Positions 11,578-22,510 of a stretch of 64,000 bases of DNA are shown piece by piece. The notes under the pieces are model-generated. The model was not told the DNA's origin. It saw only the letters and a list, made by a program, of their open reading frames with translations, and did not search any database. A program made the position numbers and the translations under genes. The stretch is from Lanius collurio. Lineage: Eukaryota > Chordata > Aves > Passeriformes > Laniidae. How positions within the stretch are numbered: position 1 is the first letter of the stretch; every line of letters begins with the position of its first letter. The stretch covers positions 18,925,192 to 18,989,191 of the forward strand of contig JACBWW010000017.1 in assembly GCA_020086605.1 (NCBI GenBank). Reading direction: 5' to 3'.

Positions 11578-14500
11578 ATTTATCTCTGTGTGGTTTTACA
11601 CCATTCCATGATTTGAATATGCAAGCCCAGTTTCAATTATGGTGTGATTGTACATCTTGTAAGCAAAGGGTATTGTACTAATACCATCTTCTTTTTTTTT
11701 TTTCCAAAGTGTTATGTAGGATTTTAGACCTTAGGCGTCTTTATTTCCATACATCATATGATGAAGATTCAAAACAGTGCTATACATTTATAGAAAGATA
11801 TGTGTGCACACTAGTTTTTGATTTTTTAATGCTTTTGAAATATGTGGAAACATTCTAAAACAAAAAGCTGAGAATTCAGCAACAATAAAAATCCATTTTC
11901 GCTGTGAAACTTCCAATATGTTGGAAGCCTCACAATACTCATGTTCTGTATGTGTCTGTACTGGAGTTTCAGTTATTATATATGAATTTCCCAGAATGTG
12001 TCTTAAATTCTTAGTATCTTTTTGTGCAAATCCAATCTTCTATTTTTATATAAAAGTCTAACTTTTACAACAAGTATCTCTGGGCTATGCCTGAAGTTTT
12101 GAGAAACCAAATTGTTATTCTTATACATAAAAAACTCTAAACCTTGACATTTGCATTTTCTGTTGGATTCTAAATAATGTTCACAACTATTTATTACTAC
12201 TGTTCTTCCAGTAGTAATTACTCTTCTGTAACAAAATAGCCAAACTCAACTCATACCTTCAGGCTATTAATGCTTAATTAGCAAAACTTTTATTTCTGTG
12301 AGTCAGAGTGTGTATTTGGTCCTAATTTTCTTTAGTTGTATGAAAGTATTTGCACTGTTGAAAATCTCTGATTTTCTTAGCTGAACCTTCTCTTATTGTT
12401 TATTACTTTGGAAGAATTTGTCGTAATATCATACATCAGAAATACACAGAATTAAGCTTGAATTTATCCTTAAACATCACTGGTCATGTAAATCTCATTA
12501 CTTCTGCTTGTAATAAAACCAACAGCTTCACAAAAAAACAAGATTCTAGAATCAAATTCTGCTCCCAGTCATACCAACCTAAGCCTAAAGAATTGATGTT
12601 AGTTATTCTTAATTTCATTTCAAATTCAAAATATCTACAACCATTTTATTTTTGTTCTAGCATTCAAATTCCCCAAACTTACACATCAAACCTGTGTGTA
12701 ATCTGGGTTTGTTACAAAGTGAGAAACAGTTGAACTTTCTTTCATTTTAAGCATCTTCAAATGTAGAGATGAAAAATTAAATACTTGCATGATGTTTTTT
12801 CAGAATTAAAGCATTTTTATATGTCTCAACATTTTTTGTTTTGAATGAGAGGTCAAAGGATTCTTTTGAAAATAGAGGTTTGTGAAAACAATTTCTGAAA
12901 AAAACAACTGTGTTATGTCTGTCAACAGATATTTTATTCCTTTTTTTTAGTTTACAAATTTTCAGTTTCAAGTGGTTGGAAAGCTCAGATCTATCCTCCT
13001 TTTTAAGCTTTGGGGATGGAATAAATTGGAAGGAAACTAATTCAATTTATTTCACCATTTTTGGAAAAGTAAATGATAATAACAGCTATAATTTGTCGGA
13101 CTATGGTCTTTGAGACTTGTCTTCAAAAGCTGACAAGTGGCAGATGCTTCCAAAAAGGAAAGCAGGTGTCCAGTGATTTTTTTTCCTAACATAACTTCTC
13201 AGTCTCTTGGAAATCAGTAATTTTGGAGTTATCTGAGACAGGTGCTGCCTCTGGATTACTGCATTTAATAGCTACGTTCTCCAAAAATTTATCAAACATT
13301 TTAGAAATTTGAAACTTTCACATTTTTTTACAGAAAAATAAAGAAAAAAAAAAGTTCAATAAATCTATCAAATAAGTAAAAATTTTTTGCATTCTTTCTT
13401 ATTTCAAAAACCAAATAAGTTTGTTTCAGGGTACTTGCTTAATTGTTCCTTCTCCAATATGCAACTATTTCAGTGATACTTGTGGTGATACATAAGTACA
13501 ATACTGTTTTATCAAGCATTCTAGACATTTAAAAGAAAACCCTGTCATTGCTGGAGACAGACAGGAGCCTAAACTAATACAAATGAGATTTTCACATAAA
13601 AATGAAGAACAAGGAACAAATTCAACTTCTAACTTAACTTTGTAATTGCATTCCAGTACAAAAAGGTGTATATTTCTTAAAAGGCTTGCAGAATTGAATG
13701 TCCTGGACTGTTTCCTATTTTATTATTGCAGAATGAAACCACACAAGGTTGAAGCATTGTGCTTCATTCCTTTAAATAAAATTAATTTAAAAAATCTTAG
13801 AACATACAAAGTCTTGGAGAATTTTCATGGTACAAATACCACGCTATGTTCTACCCCAGTCCTGTGCATGAAACCTAATTAAAATCACTAGAATGGGCTG
13901 GTATAACTGAGAGCAGAATTTCATACCTCTGAACAGATATAGGCAGAAAGTATTACCCTTGACAATCTGACTACATTTCAAAATTAAATACTCTGCTATT
14001 ATTTTACAGTAATTTTACTCTTCTGTAGAATATGTAATTACCATTCATGTTCCCTGCAGTTATTTGTTTTGATGCAATAGTGATAATGTTGCAGAACTAT
14101 GATATTATACTAACTGAAAATTACTGTCAAAGTCCATAGATATTGAACTGCAATGCATCCACTGACAGTATATACAGAAATGTATTGGCCCTCTTTCCTA
14201 TGCAAAAAGTTATTTCATCATTAAATTTCTTCAGGAATGATTAAATTGCTAAATTTTAAACTGCCAAAGGTGTCTGGAGAGAATAATGATGAGTCATTCC
14301 TTTTTTCAAACTGTGTGTAGAAAATGAAAAATGTGTTTTAATTTTATATGTTACTTGAAAGGTTTAAATATTGAAGTATTAATAAATAGATAATATTTTT
14401 AGATCAAGTATATGAAAGCATTTTGTGAAATATTTGTGCTACAAAAATGACATATGGTTTCCTGTTAGGCCATGTATTTACTTCTAACTGTAATAGCATG

Positions 14501-15931
14501 TTGACTTGTGGGTTAATATTTTGTAGTGTTCTTTAAGGACCAATTCACTCTAACAAGACACTATTAAGCCTGAAGGTAAAACAACACTCATGCATTTAGC
14601 AAACTTTATATCCAGCATATATTTAGTCCCACAAGGGATCTTTACTCATGTGACCAAACACTTTGATTTCTATAGAACTCACCATAGGACTTCTCACTGG
14701 AAAAATACCTGAGGCTAATTGTTTAGTTTTGATTGCCTAAATATAAACAACTAAATTAATTTAGACATCTTAGTTACTTAGGAGAATAAATACATATTTT
14801 GAGGAATAGCCTGCTATAAAAATATTTTTGTGTAGCTTTATATAAATTGCTTAACTTCCTAATGAAAATAAGTAATGAAATAAGCTTAATTTATCTTAAT
14901 TACTATACAGTTTAAAAAAGTGCTTAATATGTGATACAGAATTGTACATGTATTATAAAATGGAGAGCTCTATGTATTTAGCAACAGGTTATTTGTTTTC
15001 TATGGATATTAAGGTATTCTTTCTTAACATTATCTACAATAGAGTTCTACTACAAGTTCCATGTGTCTTTTATCTTACAATTCTGTTACCTGTGTAAACT
15101 ATGTACAAGTTAATTAAGTGCACATGTTCTTGAATTATTTAGATTTTTTTGAGTTATTCAGATATTAATTATTTTGTAATTGTTTTGCAAGTGCTTAAGC
15201 TTGTGGTAATGTTACTGTGAATTGGTGCCATATTTAATTTTTTGTTCCAACATTGTGAGTTATATGACGTGCCAACACGAGAAAGTACATTCATATTTTT
15301 ATTTGGCATTAATTGCCTATGAAATAGTGTGTCTCTGTGTCTGTATGGTATTAGCTGCCCAACTAGCATTAAAGGAAATAATTCATTAATATAAGGCATT
15401 GAGTTCCCAAGCAGCTATAAATTTCACGGGTATAAATATAGTCAGGAAACAGCTTTCCTCTGAAAGTTAGATATATCAGGTGCATAAAATTAGAGTTTTT
15501 CAGTATAGTATTTTCATATATGCAGTGGTTATGGATGCATATGCATAGATCCTTACAGACAGTGCATCTCCTAAAACACAAGGTTTTGATTTCTTGGCTA
15601 TTCATCCTGTACTATTTTCTATCAATATAATGAGTAATGTTGCAGTATTGATATTGTATCACTGTATGATACTGCTTGAATTAATTAGAGTACAGCCTTT
15701 AAAATAAGTGACACATTTAACTGACTTGAACAAGGATCTCTGTCATTATATATTGTTCTCATGCCTTGTTGGCAGTGTCTTACAGTGAGCATAATATGTC
15801 TCCCATGTGTAATATTCTCTTTGTAGTTGTGTTTGTCAGACTGTTCGTGCTGTCTCTCTGAACAGGGCTATTATAAATTATTAGTAATGCTCTTATCTAT
15901 TTTTCCATAGACTGTATTTTACACAAAAATC

Positions 15932-15986
15932 AATAAAAATCAGTGTAAGGTATTTTACTTTTTCTTCTGTGCTTATGCTGAATAAA
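15932..15986 (+). terminator. Candidate distal polyadenylation signals for STEAP2
   Basis: Two AATAAA hexamers (15932-15937, 15981-15986), with GT-rich ttgtgtgtctttct just downstream. The position 5.5 kb past the stop fits the long 3' UTR known for mammalian STEAP2. The link to this gene is inferred. Confidence 0.35.
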
Positions 15987-17073
15987 TTTTAGCTTGTGTG
16001 TCTTTCTAATATCTGGGTGCTTTGATCAGCATTTTCTGTGAGAGGTAAAACTTGAATGTGAGTTCATAAAAGCATTCTAAGGGCAATTTATTTCTTTTTC
16101 AATGTTTGGATAACAGATTTTTCACACAGACACACTGGATAGCTATATCCCTTATTCTGCTCTAAGATATTCTCCATGCTTTCAGAACACAAGAGTGAAC
16201 ACTACAGTACTATCAGCATATATTCAGTCCACTTTTCATTCAACAAAAAGTTTGGCCATGATGAGACTGCCAGGCAGCAGTAAGTTTGCCAAGTGTCTGG
16301 TTGTGTGTATGAAAAAGCATTACTCTTCAAGTGAAACAAACAGGTGAAGCACTTTGCAGTCTTTCAACTGGAAATACATAAGTTTTTTCCTAAGAGGCTT
16401 GCACCAGCATCAAAGGAAAGAGGAAAACAATACATGAGAGGTATAATCCTGTTTAACTGTTGATCACCAGCATAAACTGTGCTGAGTGCAGAGAAGTAAA
16501 GATGCACAGGTCAGTGGAGCAGGCAGCATCTGCATTGCTTTCACATTAGGTTACGTGGCCTTCCCCGACTCCCAAATGGAATATAGGTATTTTTAAAATT
16601 CAGAACATTTAATACCTGTTTGTGCCATGCCTAGCCTAACAGTAACATTTTGGACCGCAAAGTCTGTCTTTTCTTGTCTTTTATTTTATTCCATCTCCCC
16701 ATATATCTATAGCTCAGTGCTTGTTCTGCTGAATGTTGATATCACGCTGGCAGCTGGGGCCCCAAATGTACACCTTTGTGGACAAAGGAAAAGCTTTGTA
16801 CACAAGCCTTACCTTGTACTGTACAAGAGTATAAGTTCTGTGTCCTGTGATTTACTGTGTTTCCTTACAATAATAAAGACCAGTGTGAAAGTTCCCCTCA
16901 ATTCCGTACCACCCCATGACCTCAACACTGCATTTTAATAGTACGGGCAGGTAAATCCAAATGTTGGAAGCTCTGTTGACTTTACAGGTTTAAGGTTGAG
17001 TCTACTGCCAGCTACTTCACATCTCCTTCTTTTTTTCTCTGAATATCAAACACAGAAGGTCTGTCAGGACAGG

Positions 17074-17090
17074 AAAAAAAAAAAAAAAAA
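17074..17090. repeat. A17 homopolymer
   Basis: An uninterrupted run of 17 A. No retroposon body is recognisable on its 5' side. Confidence 0.9.
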
Positions 17091-18849
17091 GGTAATGAAA
17101 AGGAAGTCAAGTAGTCAACAGCCTTATTCCTAAAAAGACTCTGATTTCTGTAATTTAAAGACCTACAGGTTCAATACAGCCAGTGAAAGGACATCGCTTG
17201 ACTTGAGCTGAAGATCCCCATTGCAGCACATGAAAGGTATATACTGTATAATAGTCCTTTAAAAGCTTGCAACCTAATTTGTAAAACAGTAATTACCAAG
17301 TGGTAGAGGAAATAATTCAGTCAGCAAAGTCAACAGGAGATTAGTGGCAGACCTCGATATGTACCCTTGATTTTCTAACACACAGCTGTGTCCTATAAAG
17401 AGTCCTGTGGTTTTATAAAATTTTAAGTTTTACCTCAAGAATAGAGTTTGCTGAACTGTCTTTACACCAAAAGAATTTGTCATCTGTCAAAACATAAATC
17501 CTCTTTACATCAAGTCTACTTTTTTAACACATTTCTTAGCATTTGTAAGACTTAAAAATCAATACTCTCATAAGTAAGGCCTTGGTGTCTTAAATATTTT
17601 CATTACCAACAGAAGAGGTAGACATGATTAAAATACAATATAAGCCCGTTTGAGCTTTATTAACTTCTGAGTAAATATTTTCACAGTTGATGCATGTTTT
17701 TGAGGATGGGCATTTGCCACTTCCCAAGGGCAGCAAAATCCATGTAGTTGAACTTGCTTAATGTAGCTTTCATCCCAAATTTTAAAAGCTTCATTTTGAA
17801 GAAGGTGCACAGTGAGAAATGGACCTTTGCAATATGATCTTTGGAACAGTGAGCCAATAAATGGCATGTGACCTAAGCTTATAATTTACAGAGTGAGTTG
17901 CCCAATTTAGGTATATTCTCTATACATTTGTCATTCAAAATATGGAGCAACAAAACTTAAAACCACTTAAGCTACAATAAAAATAAATGTTAGCAGGGCT
18001 GGGGGTTTTTTTATATAAGCTTTAAAACTTTGAGTACGTATAACTTCAGTTCCTATATGGGCACCAAGGAAAAAAAAAATAGCTTGTTCAGCTAACTGCC
18101 TGCAGACATATAAGCATTGTCAGCACAATTAATCTCAGATGCTGTTGTGGTTTGACACAACCAAGCGCCAAGCATACAAAATATCAACTATTTTATAAGG
18201 GAAACAAAACAAGAAATAGTGAGGAAAACTAGATAGCTGCGAGGCAAAAAACAGGCCCACACTTAAACAGTTGCAGTACCAGAAGAAAAAGTTTATTACT
18301 AACAGAATTAAAAGATATAACAAGAAATTAAAACACACACACCCTCCCCCCTGCTCTCCTCCTCTCAGCGCCTCACTCTTTTAAACTAGCACAAAAGATA
18401 ACACAACACAGGATTCTAGTCAGTGTTACAGTTCTTAAAAAAAAAGTCTCTTTCTTATGCTTAAGGAAAAAGGGGTTCTTCTTGCTTCACATGGTTTCTC
18501 AAGCTGTCCCCAACAGACCCGCCCGGAAAGAAACAATCTGCTGTGGTGTAATACATCTCTTCTATGAAAAAATATCAAGTTTTTTTTTTTCACACTGCCA
18601 CACACATGGGCCATCACATGGGGTTATCAATCTTTTTAAGGATGGGTTATTTTGGCCTGAACACAAAGGCTTTTTCTGCTACAAGTCCTTAAAAGCCTCT
18701 CACTGTTTCTCTATATCCTGGCATAGGCACTCTCTCTTCACAAACTTCACGGGCCACATGTAAGTCTTCCATCCCCCCATGTACTTCAAATGTATTGAAG
18801 AGACAAACAGTTTGAGATATTACAGTTTCTTACCACCGCATGCCAGAAG

Positions 18850-18906
18850 TATATTTAAGCTCCGCGCAAGGAATGCGGCACCGCCCCTTTTCTCCGCCGC
18901 CATTTT
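18850..18906 (-). promoter_or_regulatory. LTR core promoter: YY1 site, GC box, TATA-like element
   Basis: On the minus strand, in order: AAAATGGCGGC (YY1-type, 18896-18906), GGGGCGG (18881-18887), and CTTAAATATA (18850-18859). The order and spacing suit a core promoter. Activity is not shown. Confidence 0.5.
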
Positions 18907-19121
18907 CATCTCTGTCTCACATGGCTCACTCTCTCTGACTCTGAAACCTCTGTGGTGAAAAATGGTCTTATTCTGGCTTTATGGTGAAGAAAAACTCGCT
19001 CTTTTTGTGCTGCTGGCTGCATGGTGGTTCAGCTTGAAATGTGCTGGCTGCAGAAAGGAGGCTCCCGCTGGCTCCATGTGGAGAACGGGGGGGGATGGAA
19101 CCCGCCAGTCTCAAGTGTAGC

Positions 19122-19261
19122 AGTCCATGGCTGGGTTTAGTTGTGTGCCAGTCCACGGCTGGGTCCAGCTGTCTGGCAGTCCATGGCTGGGTTTAGTTAC
19201 GTGCCAGTCCATGGCTGGGTCCAGCTGTCTGGCAGTCCATGGCTGGGTTTAGCTGCCTGGG
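19122..19261. repeat. Five 28-bp tandem units inside the solo LTR
   Basis: Units start at 19122, 19150, 19178, 19206 and 19234, each beginning agtccayggctgggt. Units 1 and 3 end with a ttag...gtgcc variant; 2 and 4 end ccagctgtctggc. This gives a 56-bp higher-order alternation, with unit 5 the start of a third round. Confidence 0.9.
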
Positions 19262-19527
19262 CTCTGGGATAGCTCCTTCCCCAGCAGCCCAGGGTCTGTG
19301 TTGCGGCATCAGGAAGAGGAGAAGGGGGCCGCGGCTTCAGCCCGGCCCGGCCTGGCCAGGCCTCGGCCCGGTGGAGCCCGGAGGCTCTGAGGCCTCCCCA
19401 CCTCCCTCAGGCGGGCTGGAATAAGAGGAACTCCCGCCTTTCTGTGCAGCTTAAACGAGCAAATTTTGAGACGCGCCATTGGTCTAAAAATCTGTCTATC
19501 GACTCAGATTCAACCCACTACAGATGC

Positions 19528-20320
19528 TAATAGAAAATCTTGTTCATCCAGTGGAAGCCCAGATACAAAACAGAATGTTCACAGAAACAAATATTTAAGT
19601 AGAACATGGAAAGGCCAGCAAAGTGGTTTAGAGGTGTGTGTCCATGAACAGACAAAGTGTCAAACACCAGCTCCAACTGCATTGTCACATCATGTGAGGG
19701 CACTATATAATGTTCAACAGGTCCTGCCTTTGTATGACCTGGGTTCTATGATCGCAACTCAGGATGTCGTGTATGTCAAAGGGTCGTTGCATTTTCTAAA
19801 TTCAGAATCCCATACTATGCCAGGCTATATTTTTGCCATAATTTTGGAGTTGCATACAGAATGAATTTCTACTAAATGCAGAGTGTGTATGGATATTTGT
19901 GTGTATACACAAATACACAGTATTGAGTATTTACCCTCTGATGGAAAGAGAACTCTATAGCATATGAGAGTATTAAACATGAGATGCACCTTATTTCTGC
20001 AGAAGGCAGGTATGAAATGGGAGGAGTGTAGCATACAAGCTGGCAAAAATGAAAATAAGAACTGTGTTGGTTATAGTTGGAGCCATAAAGGTGTCTTTCT
20101 TTATTGTTATAAATTAATTCTTTTCACATAAAAGCTGTCTGGAGATTTAAACAGCTTTATTGGCATTTAATAAATTTATTCACATATTCAAATATTTGTT
20201 TGGAATCACTGTAGTTAATTATTTGTTAATGAAAAGTGAGGTTGGCCTCAACAATGCCTGCACTCAAAAGATTTGGGATATGTGCATACCCAACGTGACA
20301 TGTGTGCAACTTGCCCAAAG
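19528..20320. other. Intergenic spacer
   Basis: About 0.8 kb of ordinary AT-rich sequence between two LTR insertions. I see no gene or family repeat in it. Confidence 0.5.
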
Positions 20321-20880
20321 TGTATTGATGCCCAAAAGATAGGCTGGAAATAAATCCCCATAGACCGATGTCTGTAGAGCAGGTATTTGTTTATTGCAGC
20401 GCTCGTGGTGAGGGGGATTTTTCCTCCTAACTCACCAGCCTTTGTCAAGTGCTGTAGTATATTTATACAGTAAATTGTGCCTAATGTTGCTATGTCATTA
20501 TGGCATCATCACGTACGTGCTGGAACTAATTTACATAGCATGATCTCATGGTTATTAGATAATTCTTTGCACTGCACATGCACTTCCCCAATTTGGGGGT
20601 CTTCGGGGGTCTTTGATGAAGGCTTCTGAAGTCTTCTTCGCACTTGAAGTTTTCAACTTTGTCTTCGGGACATGCACAGTTACGATGCTCTTCAGTCCAT
20701 CTAGTCTTAACTGGCCTAAATTCTTTGTTTTGTGGCTAATTGGTTTTGGCTTGCCAATTTCTCATCAGTACTACACTTATCTATCTCTAAAACTATACAC
20801 ATGGTAAGTTTTGTTTTGTTTTTCTTTCTCTTTTTCTCTATTCTGCATATAAGCAACTAGTTAACTATATACTAGCCATT
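20321..20880 (-). mobile_element. Probable ERV LTR upstream of CFAP69 (ends approximate)
   Basis: Read on the minus strand, a TATA box (CTGTATAAATAT, near 20459-20470) is followed about 70 bp later by GCAATAAAC (AATAAA at 20390-20395) and a short U5-like tail ending near 20321. The upstream U3-like part runs to about 20880. I could not find a target-site duplication, so both ends are estimates and the class is undecided. Confidence 0.55.
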
Positions 20881-20924
20881 ACATTGTATAAAAAGTTATT
20901 ATTAGCTTATATGGGTATCAAAAG

Positions 20925-21175
20925 TTATGATTCAGGTTATATAAGCATCAAGTTATAAGTATAGAAGCTATTATTCAGGCTACATAAGTAAAAGCTATGA
21001 TTCAGGCTGTATAAGTATAGAAGGCTATGCTTCAGGTTATATTGATATTCTTCAGGCTATATTGATAAAAAGTCATTATTTAGGTTATATTGATATTAGG
21101 GTTACAAAGATATCTTATAACCCAAGCTATATAAGCAGTTTGTTACTTTGACTTAAGTTATATAGACATCAGTAT
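20925..21175. repeat. Degenerate ~30-bp tandem repeat field
   Basis: The motif ttcaggytatatwag recurs at irregular 28-40 bp intervals, interleaved with aagytatgatt and tataagtatagaag. It directly abuts the LTR-like sequence, so it may belong to the same element. The units are too diverged for clean boundaries. Confidence 0.6.
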
Positions 21176-21692
21176 CCAAATCCTAGGAAGGGCAGCTAAA
21201 GTGAGCAGTCCAGAAGAGTACCCGTGTGCCCACCAAGCGCTGTGTTGTCCTTGAATCTCAGCTGTCAACTAAGCCTCAAACAGCTGCTCGCTGTTTGCAA
21301 GTAGAACATATCTACATCCCCTTACCCTTCTGTCCCTGCCTTTATTACTTTTTTGTATTGGCCTGTGCAGAGAAAAGGTTCCTCTTGCCCCCTTCCCCGC
21401 TGCCATGCTACTCCAGGCAGCGCTTTCCTGTCTGGGGTTTGTCATGGTGATCTTTCATGGAGGGATTTTTCATTATAATTTTTTAGGTATCGACCAGCCT
21501 GCTCCCTTCCAGCTCCCCAGTATGTGGGAGCCGCCGAGCCTCTGCACCGCATGGGGCAGGGAAATGGTTTTCTCGCCGAGGTCGCGTTCACAGATAACAG
21601 CCCACGAAGTGACTTTTGTGGCAGGGTGCAGGAGGGCGTCACCCGCGGGGGTCGCAGCAGAGCCGTAGCAGCGGATCGAGGCAGGAGGGGCC

Positions 21693-21760
21693 GGGCGGGC
21701 CCCGCGGGCTGTGGCGGTGCGGGCGGGCCCCGCGGGCTGTCGCGGTGGGGGCGGGCCGGG
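21693..21760. repeat. 28-bp GC-rich tandem repeat at the gap edge
   Basis: Units beginning gggcgggccccgcgggctgt start at 21693 and 21721, with a partial third at 21749. They differ at one or two positions. Confidence 0.85.
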
Positions 21761-21799
21761 CCCTGGCGCCGGGAGGAGGCAACCCTTTCCCTGCATGGC

Positions 21800-22169
21800 N
21801 NNNNNNNNNNNNNNNNNNNNNNNNNNNNNNNNNNNNNNNNNNNNNNNNNNNNNNNNNNNNNNNNNNNNNNNNNNNNNNNNNNNNNNNNNNNNNNNNNNNN
21901 NNNNNNNNNNNNNNNNNNNNNNNNNNNNNNNNNNNNNNNNNNNNNNNNNNNNNNNNNNNNNNNNNNNNNNNNNNNNNNNNNNNNNNNNNNNNNNNNNNNN
22001 NNNNNNNNNNNNNNNNNNNNNNNNNNNNNNNNNNNNNNNNNNNNNNNNNNNNNNNNNNNNNNNNNNNNNNNNNNNNNNNNNNNNNNNNNNNNNNNNNNNN
22101 NNNNNNNNNNNNNNNNNNNNNNNNNNNNNNNNNNNNNNNNNNNNNNNNNNNNNNNNNNNNNNNNNNNNN
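21800..22169. other. Assembly gap (370 N)
   Basis: A run of 370 N inside the GC island. CFAP69 exon 1, with its start codon and about 40 residues, probably lies here. Open frames that cross the gap are artefacts. Confidence 0.99.
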
Positions 22170-22307
22170 TGCGGCTTCCTCGGACTGAGAACAATCCCTG
22201 CTTTGTGCTTCGCACACAGCCTGGATTTACCTGTCCCTAGGTAAATTCATATTGGTTTAACGCGACTATTTCACATTTTAAGCACCTTAAAGGCAATATC
22301 GAAAAAT

Positions 22308-22430
22308 TAAAAAAAAAAAAAAAACCAACAACAAAAAAAAAACCCCAACCAAAAAACCAACCAAACAAACAAACAAAAAAAAACCCAAACAAACAAACAA
22401 AAAAACAAAAAAACCCAAAAACCAAACTTA
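22308..22430. repeat. A/C-rich simple sequence (AAAC-type)
   Basis: About 120 bp of almost pure A and C (runs of A, aaac, ccaa) ending 17 bp before the CFAP69 exon 2 acceptor. Confidence 0.9.
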
Positions 22431-22447
22431 AAGCGTTGCTTTTTCAG

Positions 22448-22510
22448 GATACACATTTGAGATCAGTGGATCTGGATCACGTCATCAAACTACTCAAAGG
22501 TTCGGGCTCA
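22448..22510 (+). CDS. CFAP69: CFAP69 exon 2
   Basis: 63 bp, acceptor ttttcag, donor gtaagt. It encodes [21 protein letters not shown], matching the first conserved helix of the family (VIKLL). Numbering assumes exon 1 is in the upstream gap. Phase 0 is inferred from homology. Confidence 0.85.

Larger units (their letters stand above)
10412..18137 (+). other. STEAP2 3' UTR and flank, gene-free
   Basis: AT-rich DNA. Mammalian STEAP2 has a multi-kilobase 3' UTR, so part of this is probably transcribed. The extent cannot be set from sequence. AATAAA hexamers occur at 10570, 15932 and 15981. A CR1 copy fills 10804-11577. The remainder has no convincing exon, RNA gene or repeat apart from an A17 run at 17074-17090. 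Confidence 0.6.
18138..19527 (-). mobile_element. Solo LTR, 1.38 kb, with 5-bp target-site duplication
   Basis: The element 18143-19522 begins TGTTGTGGTTTGACAC and ends CCACTACA on the plus strand. It is flanked by identical GATGC at 18138-18142 and 19523-19527. A 5-bp duplication with TG...CA ends fits an avian ERVL-like or related LTR. Read on the minus strand it has GC boxes, a YY1-type site (18896-18906), a TATA-like element (18850-18859) and AATAAA (18292-18297), so transcription would run toward STEAP2. It contains five 28-bp tandem units (19122-19261). No internal retroviral sequence is present, so it is a solo LTR. Confidence 0.88.
21520..22210 (+). promoter_or_regulatory. CpG-rich promoter island of CFAP69, interrupted by the gap
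   Basis: The base composition changes sharply from AT-rich to GC-rich with frequent CG dinucleotides and GC boxes (ggggcgggccgggcc). The first recognisable CFAP69 exon begins at 22448, so this is the likely promoter and exon 1. Most of the core is unsequenced. Confidence 0.7.

Noticed and set aside
11150..11681. Overlapping open frames of 111-150 codons
   Set aside because: They fall within or just beyond the minus-strand CR1 copy and are not host genes.
19122..19261. Regular 28-bp repeats that resemble a CRISPR array in size
   Set aside because: The units are directly abutting with no unique spacers, inside an LTR of a vertebrate genome.
21442..22244. Several long open frames crossing 21800-22169
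   Set aside because: They run through 370 unknown bases. Their flanks are GC-rich promoter sequence with no family similarity.
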